From Rhizobium sp. CF080 (GTDB lineage Bacteria; Pseudomonadota; Alphaproteobacteria; Rhizobiales; Rhizobiaceae): DNA of 64,000 nt. The stretch lies in NCBI RefSeq assembly GCF_000282095.2, contig NZ_AKKC02000015.1:62001-126000 (forward strand), in the 5' to 3' direction. The notes under the pieces were generated by a model, which saw only the letters and a list, made by a program, of their open reading frames with translations, was not told the DNA's origin and ran no database searches. The position numbers were made by a program, and so were the translations under genes. Within the stretch, counting starts at the first letter, position 1, and each line of letters opens with the position of its first letter. Positions 1 to 8,037 of this stretch are shown here, piece by piece.

Positions 1-1090
1 GCATCAGCTCGAAACCCTTGTTGATGTCTTCGAGCGGCATCGTGTGGGTGATCATCGGATCGATCTCGATCTTGCCCTCCATGTACCAGTCGACGATCTT
101 CGGCACGTCGGTGCGGCCCCGGGCGCCGCCGAAGGCGGTGCCCATCCAGGTGCGGCCGGTGACCAGCTGGAACGGGCGGGTGGAGATTTCCTGGCCGGCG
201 CCGGCAACGCCAATCACCACCGACTTGCCCCAGCCGCGATGCGAGGCTTCGAGCGCCTGGCGCATGACCTTGGTATTGCCGGTGCAGTCGAACGTGTAGT
301 CGGCGCCGCCGATCTGATCGGCGCCGCGCTTCGTCAGGTTGACGAGGTAAGGCACGATATCGCCGTCGACTTCCTTCGGATTGACGAAATGGGTCATGCC
401 GAAGCGTTCGCCCCAGGCCTTCTTGTCGTTGTTGAGGTCGACGCCGATGATCATGTCGGCACCAGCAAGCCGCAGGCCCTGGATGACGTTCAAGCCGATG
501 CCCCCGAGGCCGAAGACGATGGCGGTGGCGCCGATCTCCACCTTGGCGGTGTTGATGACCGCCCCGATGCCGGTCGTCACGCCGCAGCCGATATAGCAGA
601 CCTTGTCGAAGGGGGCGTCGGGGTTGATCCTGGCGACCGCGATCTCCGGCAGGACGGTGTAGTTCGCGAAGGTCGAGCAGCCCATGTAGTGGTGGATCTT
701 GTCCTTGCCGATCGAGAAGCGCGAGGTGCCGTCGGGCATCAGGCCCTGGCCCTGGGTGGAGCGGATCGCGGTGCAGAGATTGGTCTTGCGCGACAGGCAG
801 GACGGGCATTCGCGGCATTCCGGCGTATAGAGCGGAATGACATGGTCGCCCTTCTTCACCGAAGTGACGCCAGGACCGACGTCGACGACGATGCCGGCGC
901 CCTCATGGCCGAGGATCGCCGGGAACAGGCCTTCCGGATCGGCCCCTGACAGAGTGAAATCGTCCGTATGGCAGATGCCGGTCGCCTTCACCTCGATGAG
1001 CACTTCGCCGGCGCGCGGGCCCTCGAGCTGTACGGTCATGACTTCGAGCGGTTTGCCGGCCTGAACGGCGACGGCGGCGCGGACATCCAT
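1..1090 (-). CDS. adhC: S-(hydroxymethyl)glutathione dehydrogenase / class III alcohol dehydrogenase (3' end cut by window edge)
   Basis: Zinc- and NAD-dependent enzyme that oxidises S-hydroxymethylglutathione, the spontaneous formaldehyde–glutathione adduct, in the cytosol; it also acts in S-nitrosoglutathione reduction. Reading the minus strand from 1090 gives [20 protein letters not shown], then the catalytic-zinc Cys at about residue 40 (GICHTD), GHEGAG, the four-cysteine structural zinc lobe ([15 protein letters not shown]) and the Rossmann motif [12 protein letters not shown]. About 363 codons are present and the family has about 375, so only the last few residues lie beyond the edge. 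The ATG at 1090 has a GGGAGA ribosome-binding site about six bases upstream. It is the first gene on this strand before the acetyltransferase, with a 110-base gap. The family assignment is secure; the symbol (adhC, frmA or flhA in different genomes) is a matter of convention. Confidence 0.95.
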   Translation of the reverse strand, partial: MDVRAAVAVQAGKPLEVMTVQLEGPRAGEVLIEVKATGICHTDDFTLSGADPEGLFPAILGHEGAGIVVDVGPGVTSVKKGDHVIPLYTPECRECPSCLSRKTNLCTAIRSTQGQGLMPDGTSRFSIGKDKIHHYMGCSTFANYTVLPEIAVARINPDAPFDKVCYIGCGVTTGIGAVINTAKVEIGATAIVFGLGGIGLNVIQGLRLAGADMIIGVDLNNDKKAWGERFGMTHFVNPKEVDGDIVPYLVNLTKRGADQIGGADYTFDCTGNTKVMRQALEASHRGWGKSVVIGVAGAGQEISTRPFQLVTGRTWMGTAFGGARGRTDVPKIVDWYMEGKIEIDPMITHTMPLEDINKGFELM

Positions 1091-1201
1091 GATGTTCTCC
1101 CTGGTGCTTTTAAAAACTGTTCGGTGCGGGACTTTTGCACGGTCCGGCGTGACCGCTCAACCCGGAAAAGATTGCCGTGTGTCGCAATTCGGCGAGGGCG
1201 G

Positions 1202-1816
1202 TCAGGGTTCGATCAAGGGCGCATGCGGCGCGACGTGACGGGGCACGAGACCCGTCAGGCGGGGATCGTCGCTGACTTCGACCAGCGTCGCATAGGGGAC
1301 GAAGCCGGAGCGGCAGTAGAACGGCAAGGCAGCCTGCGAATCATGGGTGCAGGTATGCACCCAGAAACGTCGGATCGGCCGGCTCCAGGCCAGCTCGATT
1401 GCATGGTTCATCATGAAGCGTCCGGCGCCCTTGCCGATGGCATCGGACACCAGGCCGAAGAAGGTCAGTTCGCATTCGCCCGCTTCCCGGAAATCCAATT
1501 CCAGCATGCCGATCTCCCGGCCATCATCCGTCAACCGATATATCTCGACGAGCGGCTCGGAGAGAATCGCGGTGAGCTTCTCTTCTTCCATCTCCAGCCG
1601 GGAAACCCACATCCATTCCTCTCCGACAGCGCGGAAGAGCGCCCGATAGTCGGCAATCGAAGGAGAATGCAAGCGCTGCAGCGAAAGCGATTCCGCGGGC
1701 GGATGCGGCGCTTTTTCAGCTGGTCTTGCCAGCATTTCCAGACGCGTCTCGACATTGGCGATCTTGCCGGGAGGAACGAATGAATAGCCGTCGGGAAGGA
1801 TCAGGTGCTCGGTCAT
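1202..1816 (-). CDS. GNAT family N-acetyltransferase
   Basis: A 204-residue protein with a GNAT fold in its C-terminal two thirds. Residues from about 80 read EIYRLTDDGREIGMLELDF, then ELTFFGLVSDAIGKGAGRFM, which is the beta4 strand and acetyl-CoA pyrophosphate loop (variant of Q/RxxGxG/A), followed by an FWVHTCTHDSQAALPFY segment typical of GNAT beta5–alpha4. The substrate is not predictable. The first 70 residues (SFVPPGKIANVETRLEMLA) are an N-terminal extension common in rhizobial homologues. There is no strong ribosome-binding site before the ATG. It lies between formaldehyde dehydrogenase and the M50 fusion on the same strand, with no sign of shared function. Confidence 0.8.
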   Translation of the reverse strand: MTEHLILPDGYSFVPPGKIANVETRLEMLARPAEKAPHPPAESLSLQRLHSPSIADYRALFRAVGEEWMWVSRLEMEEEKLTAILSEPLVEIYRLTDDGREIGMLELDFREAGECELTFFGLVSDAIGKGAGRFMMNHAIELAWSRPIRRFWVHTCTHDSQAALPFYCRSGFVPYATLVEVSDDPRLTGLVPRHVAPHAPLIEP

Positions 1817-1860
1817 GCGCTTATGGAGCCGTTTCCGGTTCGCCTGTCAACCGAGGCAAA

Positions 1861-3129
1861 TCAACCGAACAGGCGATCGCAGGCGTAGACGAGACCGTAG
1901 GAATGGATGGCGACCGCGGCATACAGGCCGAGGCCGGCCATCAGTCGCTCGCCGGGATGCATGGGGTCCAGGCTTTCGCGCGGCTTGACCGACGAGAAGC
2001 CCATCAGGCTCATCAGCGTGAAGACAGAGAGCGCGGCGATCAGCGCGGTGGACGACAGGCCGATTCGGTAACCGACCCAGAGCATCAGCAGCGTGATGCC
2101 GAAACTGCCGGCGACCAGCAGGCTGCGGGTCGGAAAGATCTGCCTCAGGACCTTGCCGCCGTCGAAGCGGTACATGGGCAGAAGATTGAGAAGGTTGAAG
2201 GCGCCGAGGACCAGCAGGAAGACCAGCGCCGGTTCCCCCAGGGATGAAGGAAACACGCGGGTGGCTGAGAATTCGTGGACGGAAATCACCACGGGGACGA
2301 GGAAGGCTGACATGCCTGCGCCCATGAGCGCGCAGGTGGCGACCTCGAAGCGGCTGTTGTACGGCCGACCGCCGATGGCGATGCCTCCGAGAAGCGGTAC
2401 GAAGATCATCCTGACCCGTTCGTGCCCGAAGGCGCGATAGGCCGCCATGTGCCCCAGTTCGTGCAGCACGATGACCAGGGTCAGGATTATGGAGATCGTC
2501 AGACCGCCGGCCGTGAGCCCGAAGAAGGGCCAGAGCAGCAGCGTCGACAGGAGGGCTAGACATATCTGGGTCACCGGGTGCTCGATCAGGCCGCCCGCCT
2601 TCGGCCGGCCGCTCTCCAGCCAGGCGGTCAGCGACGAAAGCTCGCGGCGGATCATGAAATAGCGGAGCAGGTAGCCTGCCAGGCCGCGATAGGTATCCGT
2701 CTGGGCAAGGATCAGCGTGGAGCCGCCTGACGCCGCCGAGACGGCGCGGTATTCCTCGAAATTGCGCCAGAAGGAAATGTCGAGCGCGGTGTCGTCGATC
2801 ACACGTGCATGGCTCTCGTAACTGTGCCGGACACGATCGACATTCTCCTCCACCTTGAAGATCCGCCGGATCGGTGCACCGTGGCGGTCGGGATGGCTGT
2901 AGGCGATCTCGATGCCGCCGCGGTTCTTTTCCGGCTTCGAGGACAGGATCGAGGGGTTCCAGCTCGCCTCCTCGCCGCCGGGATGAAAGGCGCTCCAGAG
3001 GCGCTCCGGAGAGACTTCGAGCGTCCGATGCAGCGTGATGGTGCGGCGGCCGACAGGTGCCGCCATCAGCAGCCAGAGCAGGCCGAGATTGATCGTCAGC
3101 AACAGGACGGCGGAAACAATGGGCATCAT
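1861..3129 (-). CDS. SRPBCC-domain / site-2 protease (M50) fusion membrane protein
   Basis: A 422-residue predicted membrane protein. After an N-terminal membrane segment (residues 1–25) comes an SRPBCC/START-like lipid-binding domain (about 30–190, with RTLEVSPERLWSAF at its start). A polytopic site-2 protease domain follows. The zinc motif HELGH lies in a transmembrane helix at about residue 223, and the third ligand motif (NLLPMYRFDGGKVL) is at about residue 310, so both M50 signatures are intact. S2P enzymes cleave membrane-spanning substrates such as anti-sigma factors; the substrate here is unknown. I chose the ATG at 3129 because GGAGG lies five bases upstream; an upstream in-frame start at 3204 lacks this support. 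The SRPBCC domain may sense a lipid or hydrophobic ligand, which is inference. Confidence 0.8.
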   Translation of the reverse strand: MMPIVSAVLLLTINLGLLWLLMAAPVGRRTITLHRTLEVSPERLWSAFHPGGEEASWNPSILSSKPEKNRGGIEIAYSHPDRHGAPIRRIFKVEENVDRVRHSYESHARVIDDTALDISFWRNFEEYRAVSAASGGSTLILAQTDTYRGLAGYLLRYFMIRRELSSLTAWLESGRPKAGGLIEHPVTQICLALLSTLLLWPFFGLTAGGLTISIILTLVIVLHELGHMAAYRAFGHERVRMIFVPLLGGIAIGGRPYNSRFEVATCALMGAGMSAFLVPVVISVHEFSATRVFPSSLGEPALVFLLVLGAFNLLNLLPMYRFDGGKVLRQIFPTRSLLVAGSFGITLLMLWVGYRIGLSSTALIAALSVFTLMSLMGFSSVKPRESLDPMHPGERLMAGLGLYAAVAIHSYGLVYACDRLFG

Positions 3130-3267
3130 GTCGACCTCCGGAGCCTTTCGGCTTGCGATCGGCCGATCATCCCGGACACCATTAAGGCGATTGATTTTCC
3201 GCACGGTTTAGCCAATCGCTCAAATGCGAATGAACAGCCGAGCGAGGTGTTACTACCCGACGGTTCG

Positions 3268-3966
3268 TCAGGCCGCCGCCTCTTCCGTCAGGCTATGTCC
3301 GGCATCGGTCACCAGCCAGGGACCGGAGCGCAGCACTTCCTTCGGTCGTTCGTAGGTCACCACAGCCGCGATCATCTCCCGCCAGGCGGGATGATGGGCT
3401 TCAGGATCGGCCATCTCGTCGATCTCGCGCAGGACGAGCGCTTCGAGCGGCGAGAGCATCAGCCGGCCCCGTTCCATCGCGCCGCGCAGCACCCGCCAGA
3501 CATAGGTGAGATCGTAGGCGGTGATGCCGGCAGAGGCCGGGCGGGCGGCATGATAGGCGCCGCGCGCACCGGGCTCGAAGGCCAGGCGGATCTGGTCGAG
3601 TGCAAAGGCCGAGAGGCTTTCCGGCACGTCGGAGGCGACTTCCATGGCATGCAGCAGCAATTCGAGCTCCAGCGCCGAATGAACGGCTCCGTCGGCAGCG
3701 ATCGTGCGCATCAGCCATGCGGCCTTGGCGTCATCGATGCGCCCCGTCGGCGTGAGATACACCGCCAGGCTTTCGACGAAATAGGTCGACCATTCGGGGC
3801 TCGGTTCGGGACAGGAATCATTCAGCGCAAACAGGGCGAGAGCGTCTTCGGAGGAGCGAATGCCATCCGGGAACGCGTATTTGCGCAGCATCAAAATATC
3901 GTCGGTCACAATCCGACCCTTCCCGGCGATGACACATGCCGGAAAAGAAAAGCGGAACCCGCTCAT
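3268..3966 (-). CDS. conserved hypothetical protein
   Basis: A 232-residue soluble protein without signal peptide or membrane segment. It is mostly helical, with acidic, Ala- and Leu-rich stretches (DAKAAWLMRTIAADGAVHS, ELELLLHAMEVASDVPESL). The middle segment resembles the helical TerB-like arrangement (a DGxxHxxE-type pattern), but I cannot assign a family with confidence. The ATG at 3966 is preceded by GGAGAAAAGAAG, a good ribosome-binding site. It stands alone on the minus strand between the M50 fusion and the EamA transporter. Confidence 0.7.
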   Translation of the reverse strand: MSGFRFSFPACVIAGKGRIVTDDILMLRKYAFPDGIRSSEDALALFALNDSCPEPSPEWSTYFVESLAVYLTPTGRIDDAKAAWLMRTIAADGAVHSALELELLLHAMEVASDVPESLSAFALDQIRLAFEPGARGAYHAARPASAGITAYDLTYVWRVLRGAMERGRLMLSPLEALVLREIDEMADPEAHHPAWREMIAAVVTYERPKEVLRSGPWLVTDAGHSLTEEAAA

Positions 3967-4066
3967 CTTCTTTTCTCCGTTTCATCATGAAACTGAATGT
4001 GGGGGATAAATGAGAGAAGTTGAGGGGCAGACAAGAAGCGCGGTTAACCGGCGGAAAACAAAGCCG

Positions 4067-4987
4067 TCAAACCGCTTCGACCTGCGTCGATTTGGAACGT
4101 TCCCGCCAGATGATGAACAGGCCGGAGGCAACGATGATGGCGATTCCGAGCCATTTGGAAGCGGTCGGGAAATCGCCGAACAGGGCGTAACCGAGCACCG
4201 TCGCCGAGATGATCTCGAAATACTGGAAGGGTGCCAGCAGCGACAGCGGCGCCAGCCGGAAGGCACGCACCACGAGCAGGTGCATATAGCCGGAGATCGA
4301 GCCGAGCAGAATCAGCAGGACGAGACCGAGCCAGGAGGCGGGGAGCGACGGCAGAAAATCCTCGGCGCCGGCGCTATCCCCGATCACCAGGGCTGCGGCC
4401 ATGAACAGCGTGCCGCCGACGCCTGCCATCGTCTGCATCACCAGCGGCGAATCGGCCTCGCCGATCGCGCGGTTGAGGAAGAGGTAGAGCGAGAAGAGGA
4501 AGGCGCAGGCGACCGGCAGGAGCGCGGTCCAGCCGAAGATCGCATAGCTCGGCTGGATAACGATCATGGCGCCGCCGAAACCGACGACGATCGCCAGCCA
4601 CCGCCGCCAGCCGACTTTTTCGCGCAAAAAGATCGCCGACATCATCGTGAGCATGAAGGGCTCGACGAAATAGATGGCGAAGACATCGGCGAGCGGCATG
4701 TATTTGACCGCCGCGAAGAACATCAGGCTGGCGGCCGCATGCAGCACACCGCGCAGCAGGTTCATCCAGGGGCGTTTCGGACGGAAGATGGCAGCGCCCG
4801 TGAAGACGACGAGCGGCAGGATGCAGACGAGCTGGAAAAAGAAGCGGTAGAAGGTCACCTGGCCGGGCGACATCGACTCGAAGGTCGCCATGTATTTGGC
4901 GATGGCATCCATCAGCGGCAGGATGACCATGCAGGTGGCCATGATGGCCATGCCCTTCAGCGGATTTTCAGGTGTGGAAGGGGGCAT
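4067..4987 (-). CDS. EamA/DMT family transporter
   Basis: A 306-residue integral membrane protein of the drug/metabolite transporter superfamily. About ten hydrophobic helices are visible, starting with GMAIMATCMVILPLMDAIAKYM. The two EamA repeats are roughly residues 13–145 and 160–290; the second contains the typical PLSLLAPFQYFEIISATVLGYALFGD pattern. Members export amino acids, nucleotides or other metabolites; the substrate here cannot be read from sequence. The ribosome-binding site is weak. It is followed on the same strand by nothing functionally related; lipB lies 62 bases upstream. Confidence 0.88.
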   Translation of the reverse strand: MPPSTPENPLKGMAIMATCMVILPLMDAIAKYMATFESMSPGQVTFYRFFFQLVCILPLVVFTGAAIFRPKRPWMNLLRGVLHAAASLMFFAAVKYMPLADVFAIYFVEPFMLTMMSAIFLREKVGWRRWLAIVVGFGGAMIVIQPSYAIFGWTALLPVACAFLFSLYLFLNRAIGEADSPLVMQTMAGVGGTLFMAAALVIGDSAGAEDFLPSLPASWLGLVLLILLGSISGYMHLLVVRAFRLAPLSLLAPFQYFEIISATVLGYALFGDFPTASKWLGIAIIVASGLFIIWRERSKSTQVEAV

Positions 4988-5049
4988 GCCCGGGACTTTC
5001 TAGGAACCGGGTTCTTCAACCACAGCGGTGTGCAATGTTCAAGCCGCGA

Positions 5050-5778
5050 TCAGGCGGCTGCAGGCTCGGAGGCCGTGGCGCCGAAGATTTCCTCGAAGGC
5101 TTCGCGCAGGCGCATGTCCACATCGGCCATCATCACCGGAAGCCCGAGATCGACGAGGCTCGTCACGCCGTAAGTGCTGATGCCGCAGGGCACGATGCCG
5201 GTGAAATGCGAGAGGTCCGGATCGACATTGAGGGACAGGCCGTGGAAGCTGACCCAGCGGCGCAGGCGGATGCCGAGGGCGGCCACCTTGTCCTCCGCCA
5301 TCGAACCATCCGGCAGAAGCGGCTTTTCCGGCCGGCGCACCCAGACGCCCACGCGGTCCTCGCGCCGTTCGCCGCGCACGTTCATCATGTCGAGGGTGCG
5401 GATCACCAGTTCCTCGAGCGCCGCCACATAGGCGCGCACGTCCTGGCGCCGGCGTTTGAGGTCCAGCATCACGTAAGCCACGCGCTGGCCGGGGCCATGA
5501 TACGTATATTCGCCGCCGCGGCCTGTGGAAAACACCGGGAACCGGTCCGGCTCGATCAGGTCGGCGGAATTGGCGCTAGTGCCGGCGGTGTAGAGCGGCG
5601 GGTGTTCGAGCAGCCAGACGAGCTCGTCGGCACGACCGTCGGCGATCGCCGCCACCTCGCGCTCCATCTCGGCTACCGCATCTTCATATGGAACCAGGCC
5701 ATCGGAGATTCGCCAGCGCACCGGCGGGGAACCGGCTTGCGGCAGCATGGACAGATTGAGGTCGGTGCGTGTAAGCAT
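5050..5778 (-). CDS. lipB: octanoyltransferase (lipoate biosynthesis)
   Basis: Transfers the octanoyl group from octanoyl-ACP to the lipoyl domains of pyruvate and 2-oxoglutarate dehydrogenases and the glycine cleavage H protein; LipA then adds sulfur. The LipB signature [12 protein letters not shown] is present at about residue 80. The catalytic lysine follows in [12 protein letters not shown], and the catalytic cysteine in [15 protein letters not shown]. The length of 242 residues fits rhizobial LipB. I preferred the ATG at 5778 ([12 protein letters not shown]), the usual family start; another in-frame start lies at 5814. The gene is monocistronic, with the tRNA-Leu gene divergent upstream. 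Confidence 0.95.
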   Translation of the reverse strand: MLTRTDLNLSMLPQAGSPPVRWRISDGLVPYEDAVAEMEREVAAIADGRADELVWLLEHPPLYTAGTSANSADLIEPDRFPVFSTGRGGEYTYHGPGQRVAYVMLDLKRRRQDVRAYVAALEELVIRTLDMMNVRGERREDRVGVWVRRPEKPLLPDGSMAEDKVAALGIRLRRWVSFHGLSLNVDPDLSHFTGIVPCGISTYGVTSLVDLGLPVMMADVDMRLREAFEEIFGATASEPAAA

Positions 5779-5954
5779 GGAAAATCTTCTGGCAAAAACA
5801 AATGGGTGCGGCAAGGGGCCGGTTTCGGCCCGGTTTATATAGGCATTCAGACCTGGAATTTTTATCCTTCAAAAATCTGTCACGGCGCACTTGTGCACCC
5901 CAAATGCTTTTGCTACATGCAGCCCCGCCGGCGCAAGTCGGCATCTACCACGAT

Positions 5955-6039
5955 GCGGTCGTGGCGGAATTGGTAGACGCGCAGCGTTGAGGTCGCTGTG
6001 TCGCAAGACGTGGAAGTTCGAGTCTTCTCGACCGCACCA
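5955..6039 (+). tRNA. tRNA-Leu (anticodon GAG)
   Basis: The acceptor arms GCGGTCG (5955–5961) and CGACCGC (6029–6035) pair perfectly, followed by discriminator A and an encoded CCA (6037–6039). The anticodon stem CAGCG/CGCTG (5982–5986 and 5994–5998) encloses the loop TTGAGGT, giving anticodon GAG, which reads CUC/CUU leucine codons. The D arm carries TGGTAGACGC, the T arm GTTCGAGTC, and there is a long class II variable arm (about 5999–6012), as expected for leucine. A UUCG-loop terminator follows directly. tRNA-Leu genes are common integration sites for mobile DNA, which fits the atypical cassette downstream. Confidence 0.97.
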
Positions 6040-6041
6040 AG

Positions 6042-6065
6042 AACCCGGCTTCGGCCGGGTTTTTT
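6042..6065 (+). terminator. intrinsic terminator of tRNA-Leu
   Basis: The perfect 8-bp stem AACCCGGC/GCCGGGTT has a TTCG tetraloop and is followed by a T tract (6060–6065). It begins two bases after the CCA of the tRNA. Confidence 0.92.
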
Positions 6066-6360
6066 GTTGCCGTTTCAACGCGTGCTTGTTTTGTTGGTCA
6101 ACGTTTCTGAGGCGTTGGACCAATCTATCCCCGACAGAGCAAGTCCTGGCAGGTTCCAGCGCTCAACGCGCCGGGTAGCGCATCTGCAGCTGCAAGACTG
6201 TGACTGTATCACGGCAGATCGGACGAACTCCGGCGTGGATTGTGATCACCGTCGTGCTTTTGGTTGGGGCCTGACCTAGTTCGTGCTCTCTTAACAGGAG
6301 AGACTCGACTAATGGTTGCGTAACTGCTCTACTGATTGAAGCACGCGAGTCGGGACCACA
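6066..6360. other. intergenic region between tRNA-Leu and the accessory cassette
   Basis: About 295 bases without a convincing coding region; short open frames here show no ribosome-binding site or codon bias. A small inverted repeat (CTCTC … GAGAG) lies near 6285–6302. I looked for a duplicate of the tRNA 3' end that would mark an attachment site and found none here or downstream to 7.6 kb. The promoter of the cassette is presumably in the last 100 bases, but no clear −35/−10 pair is evident. Confidence 0.4.
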
Positions 6361-6822
6361 ATGGAAACTGAACTACACAGCATCGCGGAGTCCCTTCGGG
6401 CAATCGCGGCAGGCAATTTTGGAAGCTCAGTAACAGCCACTATACCCGCAGCACTCGTTGGTTTTGCAGCAGTGATTTGCGCGGCCTGGGCAAGCGCGTT
6501 CTTTAACAGCCGAGTGGCGGCGCGGAATGCTCTACGGGCAGCTCAGCTGGAGATAGCTGTCATTGCTGACGAGCTGGATCGCGTCACTGCAATCCAAACG
6601 AGCCATGAAGCCGTAGAATGCAAAGTTGTGGCACTTAGAGGCGAAGCACTGCCAATCTACCGTGCCTCTGCACCTCACATCGTTGCGCTGGATAATGATT
6701 CTGCGCTCAGGGTCTTCCGTTTCGCTTCTGCATTCATAACGGTCCCCGCGGCCAGAGGAACAGATATCTTCTACGTCGCTGACCTTAAGCGCTTGTCGGA
6801 ATTGGCGCGCAGTTCATTCTAA
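6361..6822 (+). CDS. hypothetical membrane protein of tRNA-adjacent cassette
   Basis: A 153-residue protein of unknown family. One strong hydrophobic segment at about residues 23–47 (TIPAALVGFAAVICAAWASAFF) is followed by a basic Arg/Ala stretch and a helical region of about 100 residues predicted to be cytosolic. No enzymatic motif is visible. The gene ends 13 bases before the nucleotide-metabolism-like gene and is probably co-transcribed with it. Base composition is clearly lower in GC than the flanking housekeeping genes, suggesting acquisition. A role as a membrane-bound partner of the downstream protein is inference only. Confidence 0.7.
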   Translation: METELHSIAESLRAIAAGNFGSSVTATIPAALVGFAAVICAAWASAFFNSRVAARNALRAAQLEIAVIADELDRVTAIQTSHEAVECKVVALRGEALPIYRASAPHIVALDNDSALRVFRFASAFITVPAARGTDIFYVADLKRLSELARSSF

Positions 6823-6835
6823 TAGGGAGACTTTC

Positions 6836-7441
6836 ATGTACGGGAATGTCCTTAATAACGCGCAGATAACTTCACTTGTCGAAGATCAGAAGAAAATCAC
6901 GATCTCTGGCTTTCAGAGTAAGCGTCTAAAACTCGCGCACTATCCTCTGACGGCTGGCGGGGTAATCGTGCCAGGAAAAATTGGCGTATCAGGCAAGCGT
7001 CAGAAGTCACCTACGCATGACTTGAACGAGCATGGCGACTTTACCTTCAAACCTAATCAGTATGCTATAGTCGAAATCAAGGAGTACCTCCACCTTTGCC
7101 CTGGTGTTGTTGGACATTTTCTGCCCTCCTCTAGGCTTATCGAACAGGGCTTTTCGTTGACACTTGGAAAGCTGGATCCTGACTATGGTAATATGACAGA
7201 AAAGTACCAACTGGTACGTTTCGGAATCAAAAATATGTTGGATGAAGAAAATCTCTTAGAGAAGAACCAGCCCATTGCGCACATATACTTTATCGACCTG
7301 AGAGGCTTGAATAATGCCGAAATAAAATGGGACAGGAGCGAGCTCGAGCGCCTTGCTGCAAGATCCACTGAGTTCGCGATGCGCCTTGCACATGCTGAGG
7401 ACAATGGCCCCACACATGGTGAAGGTAAGGGGACACCCTGA
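6836..7441 (+). CDS. dUTPase/dCTP deaminase-fold protein (DCD-like)
   Basis: A 201-residue protein. Residues from about 68 follow the dUTPase/dCTP deaminase beta-barrel pattern: FTFKPNQYAIVEIKEYLHL, then VVGHFLPSSRLIEQGF (the position of the R-S-S substrate motif), then LGKLDPDYGN (like the D-P-G-[YFW]-x-G turn), and finally KNQPIAHIYFIDL (like the GxxIAQ(L)xF strand). Family members hydrolyse dUTP or deaminate dCTP, and some act in phage defence by depleting nucleotides. The catalytic glutamate of dCTP deaminase cannot be placed in LVRFGIKN, and the substrate motif is imperfect, so activity is uncertain. There is a good GGGAG ribosome-binding site. Codon use is AT-rich, unlike the neighbours, with Ile ATA and Leu TTA codons. 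Confidence 0.7.
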   Translation: MYGNVLNNAQITSLVEDQKKITISGFQSKRLKLAHYPLTAGGVIVPGKIGVSGKRQKSPTHDLNEHGDFTFKPNQYAIVEIKEYLHLCPGVVGHFLPSSRLIEQGFSLTLGKLDPDYGNMTEKYQLVRFGIKNMLDEENLLEKNQPIAHIYFIDLRGLNNAEIKWDRSELERLAARSTEFAMRLAHAEDNGPTHGEGKGTP

Positions 7442-7521
7442 CGAAATGCTAGTTTGATGGATGGCAGAAGCCCGTCGTTTCGGTCACTGGATCACCTCCA
7501 CATACCCGATTTCCGAAACCC

Positions 7522-7546
7522 ACAGTCCGTCGTTGGTGCGGACTGT
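7522..7546. terminator. hairpin downstream of the accessory cassette
   Basis: A perfect 8-bp stem ACAGTCCG/CGGACTGT with a 9-base loop lies 80 bases after the DCD-like gene. There is no T tract, so it may be a Rho-independent-like end, an RNA stabiliser or unrelated. Confidence 0.35.
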
Positions 7547-7599
7547 AATCAGGGTTCAGTTGCGTCATTGTACCTGTGCTGCAAGGCGAGGACTAGCCC

Positions 7600-8022
7600 A
7601 TGGTCGAACTGAAAATCAAGACACGGCCGATCGGCGCGATGGCCATCCTCGGACGCACCGGTCACCCCCAGGTGACGAGCGAGACGAACGGGCATGTGGA
7701 CGTGGTCACCGGCGCTTCCGAGCCCGGCTTCAATCCGCTCGACCTGATGTTCTCGTCGCTTGCCGCCTGCCTGGTGCTCAGCGGCCGGATCGCCGCGAGC
7801 AAGCTCGGCATCCTCGAGAGGCTCTCTGAGGTGAGGGTGCATGTGACAGGCGAAAAGGCCCACGAAGGGCCGTCGCGCATCACCAAATTCATCGTGGATT
7901 TCCGCGTCGAAGGGGAGTTCGACGACGAAGAAAAAAAGCAGATCGCCCATATTGCCGAGGAAATCTGCACCGTCAGCAATACGCTGAAGAGTTCGCCGGA
8001 TATCTTGCTGACGATCTGTTAG
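7600..8022 (+). CDS. OsmC family peroxiredoxin-like protein
   Basis: A 140-residue protein of the OsmC/Ohr family, thiol-dependent peroxidases that reduce organic hydroperoxides. Both conserved cysteines are present: the peroxidatic one in SSLAACLVLSGRIAASKL (about residue 60) and the resolving one in EEICTVSNTLKSSPDI near the C terminus. It resembles the OsmC-like (YhfA) branch rather than Ohr. The ATG at 7600 is preceded by GGCGAGGA. It is the first gene with normal GC-rich composition after the cassette, so it marks the return to core sequence. It is convergent with the BON gene. Confidence 0.9.
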   Translation: MVELKIKTRPIGAMAILGRTGHPQVTSETNGHVDVVTGASEPGFNPLDLMFSSLAACLVLSGRIAASKLGILERLSEVRVHVTGEKAHEGPSRITKFIVDFRVEGEFDDEEKKQIAHIAEEICTVSNTLKSSPDILLTIC

Positions 8023-8037
8023 GGGCCGGCACGCCCC

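Noticed and set aside
44-949. 301-residue plus-strand open frame
   Set aside because: It is the antisense shadow of the formaldehyde dehydrogenase gene, whose minus-strand frame carries all family motifs.
7440-7600. attachment-site repeat of the tRNA-Leu 3' end
   Set aside because: Only a 9-base match (TTGGTGCGG) in inverted orientation was found, inside a hairpin; this is too short and in the wrong orientation for an integration scar.
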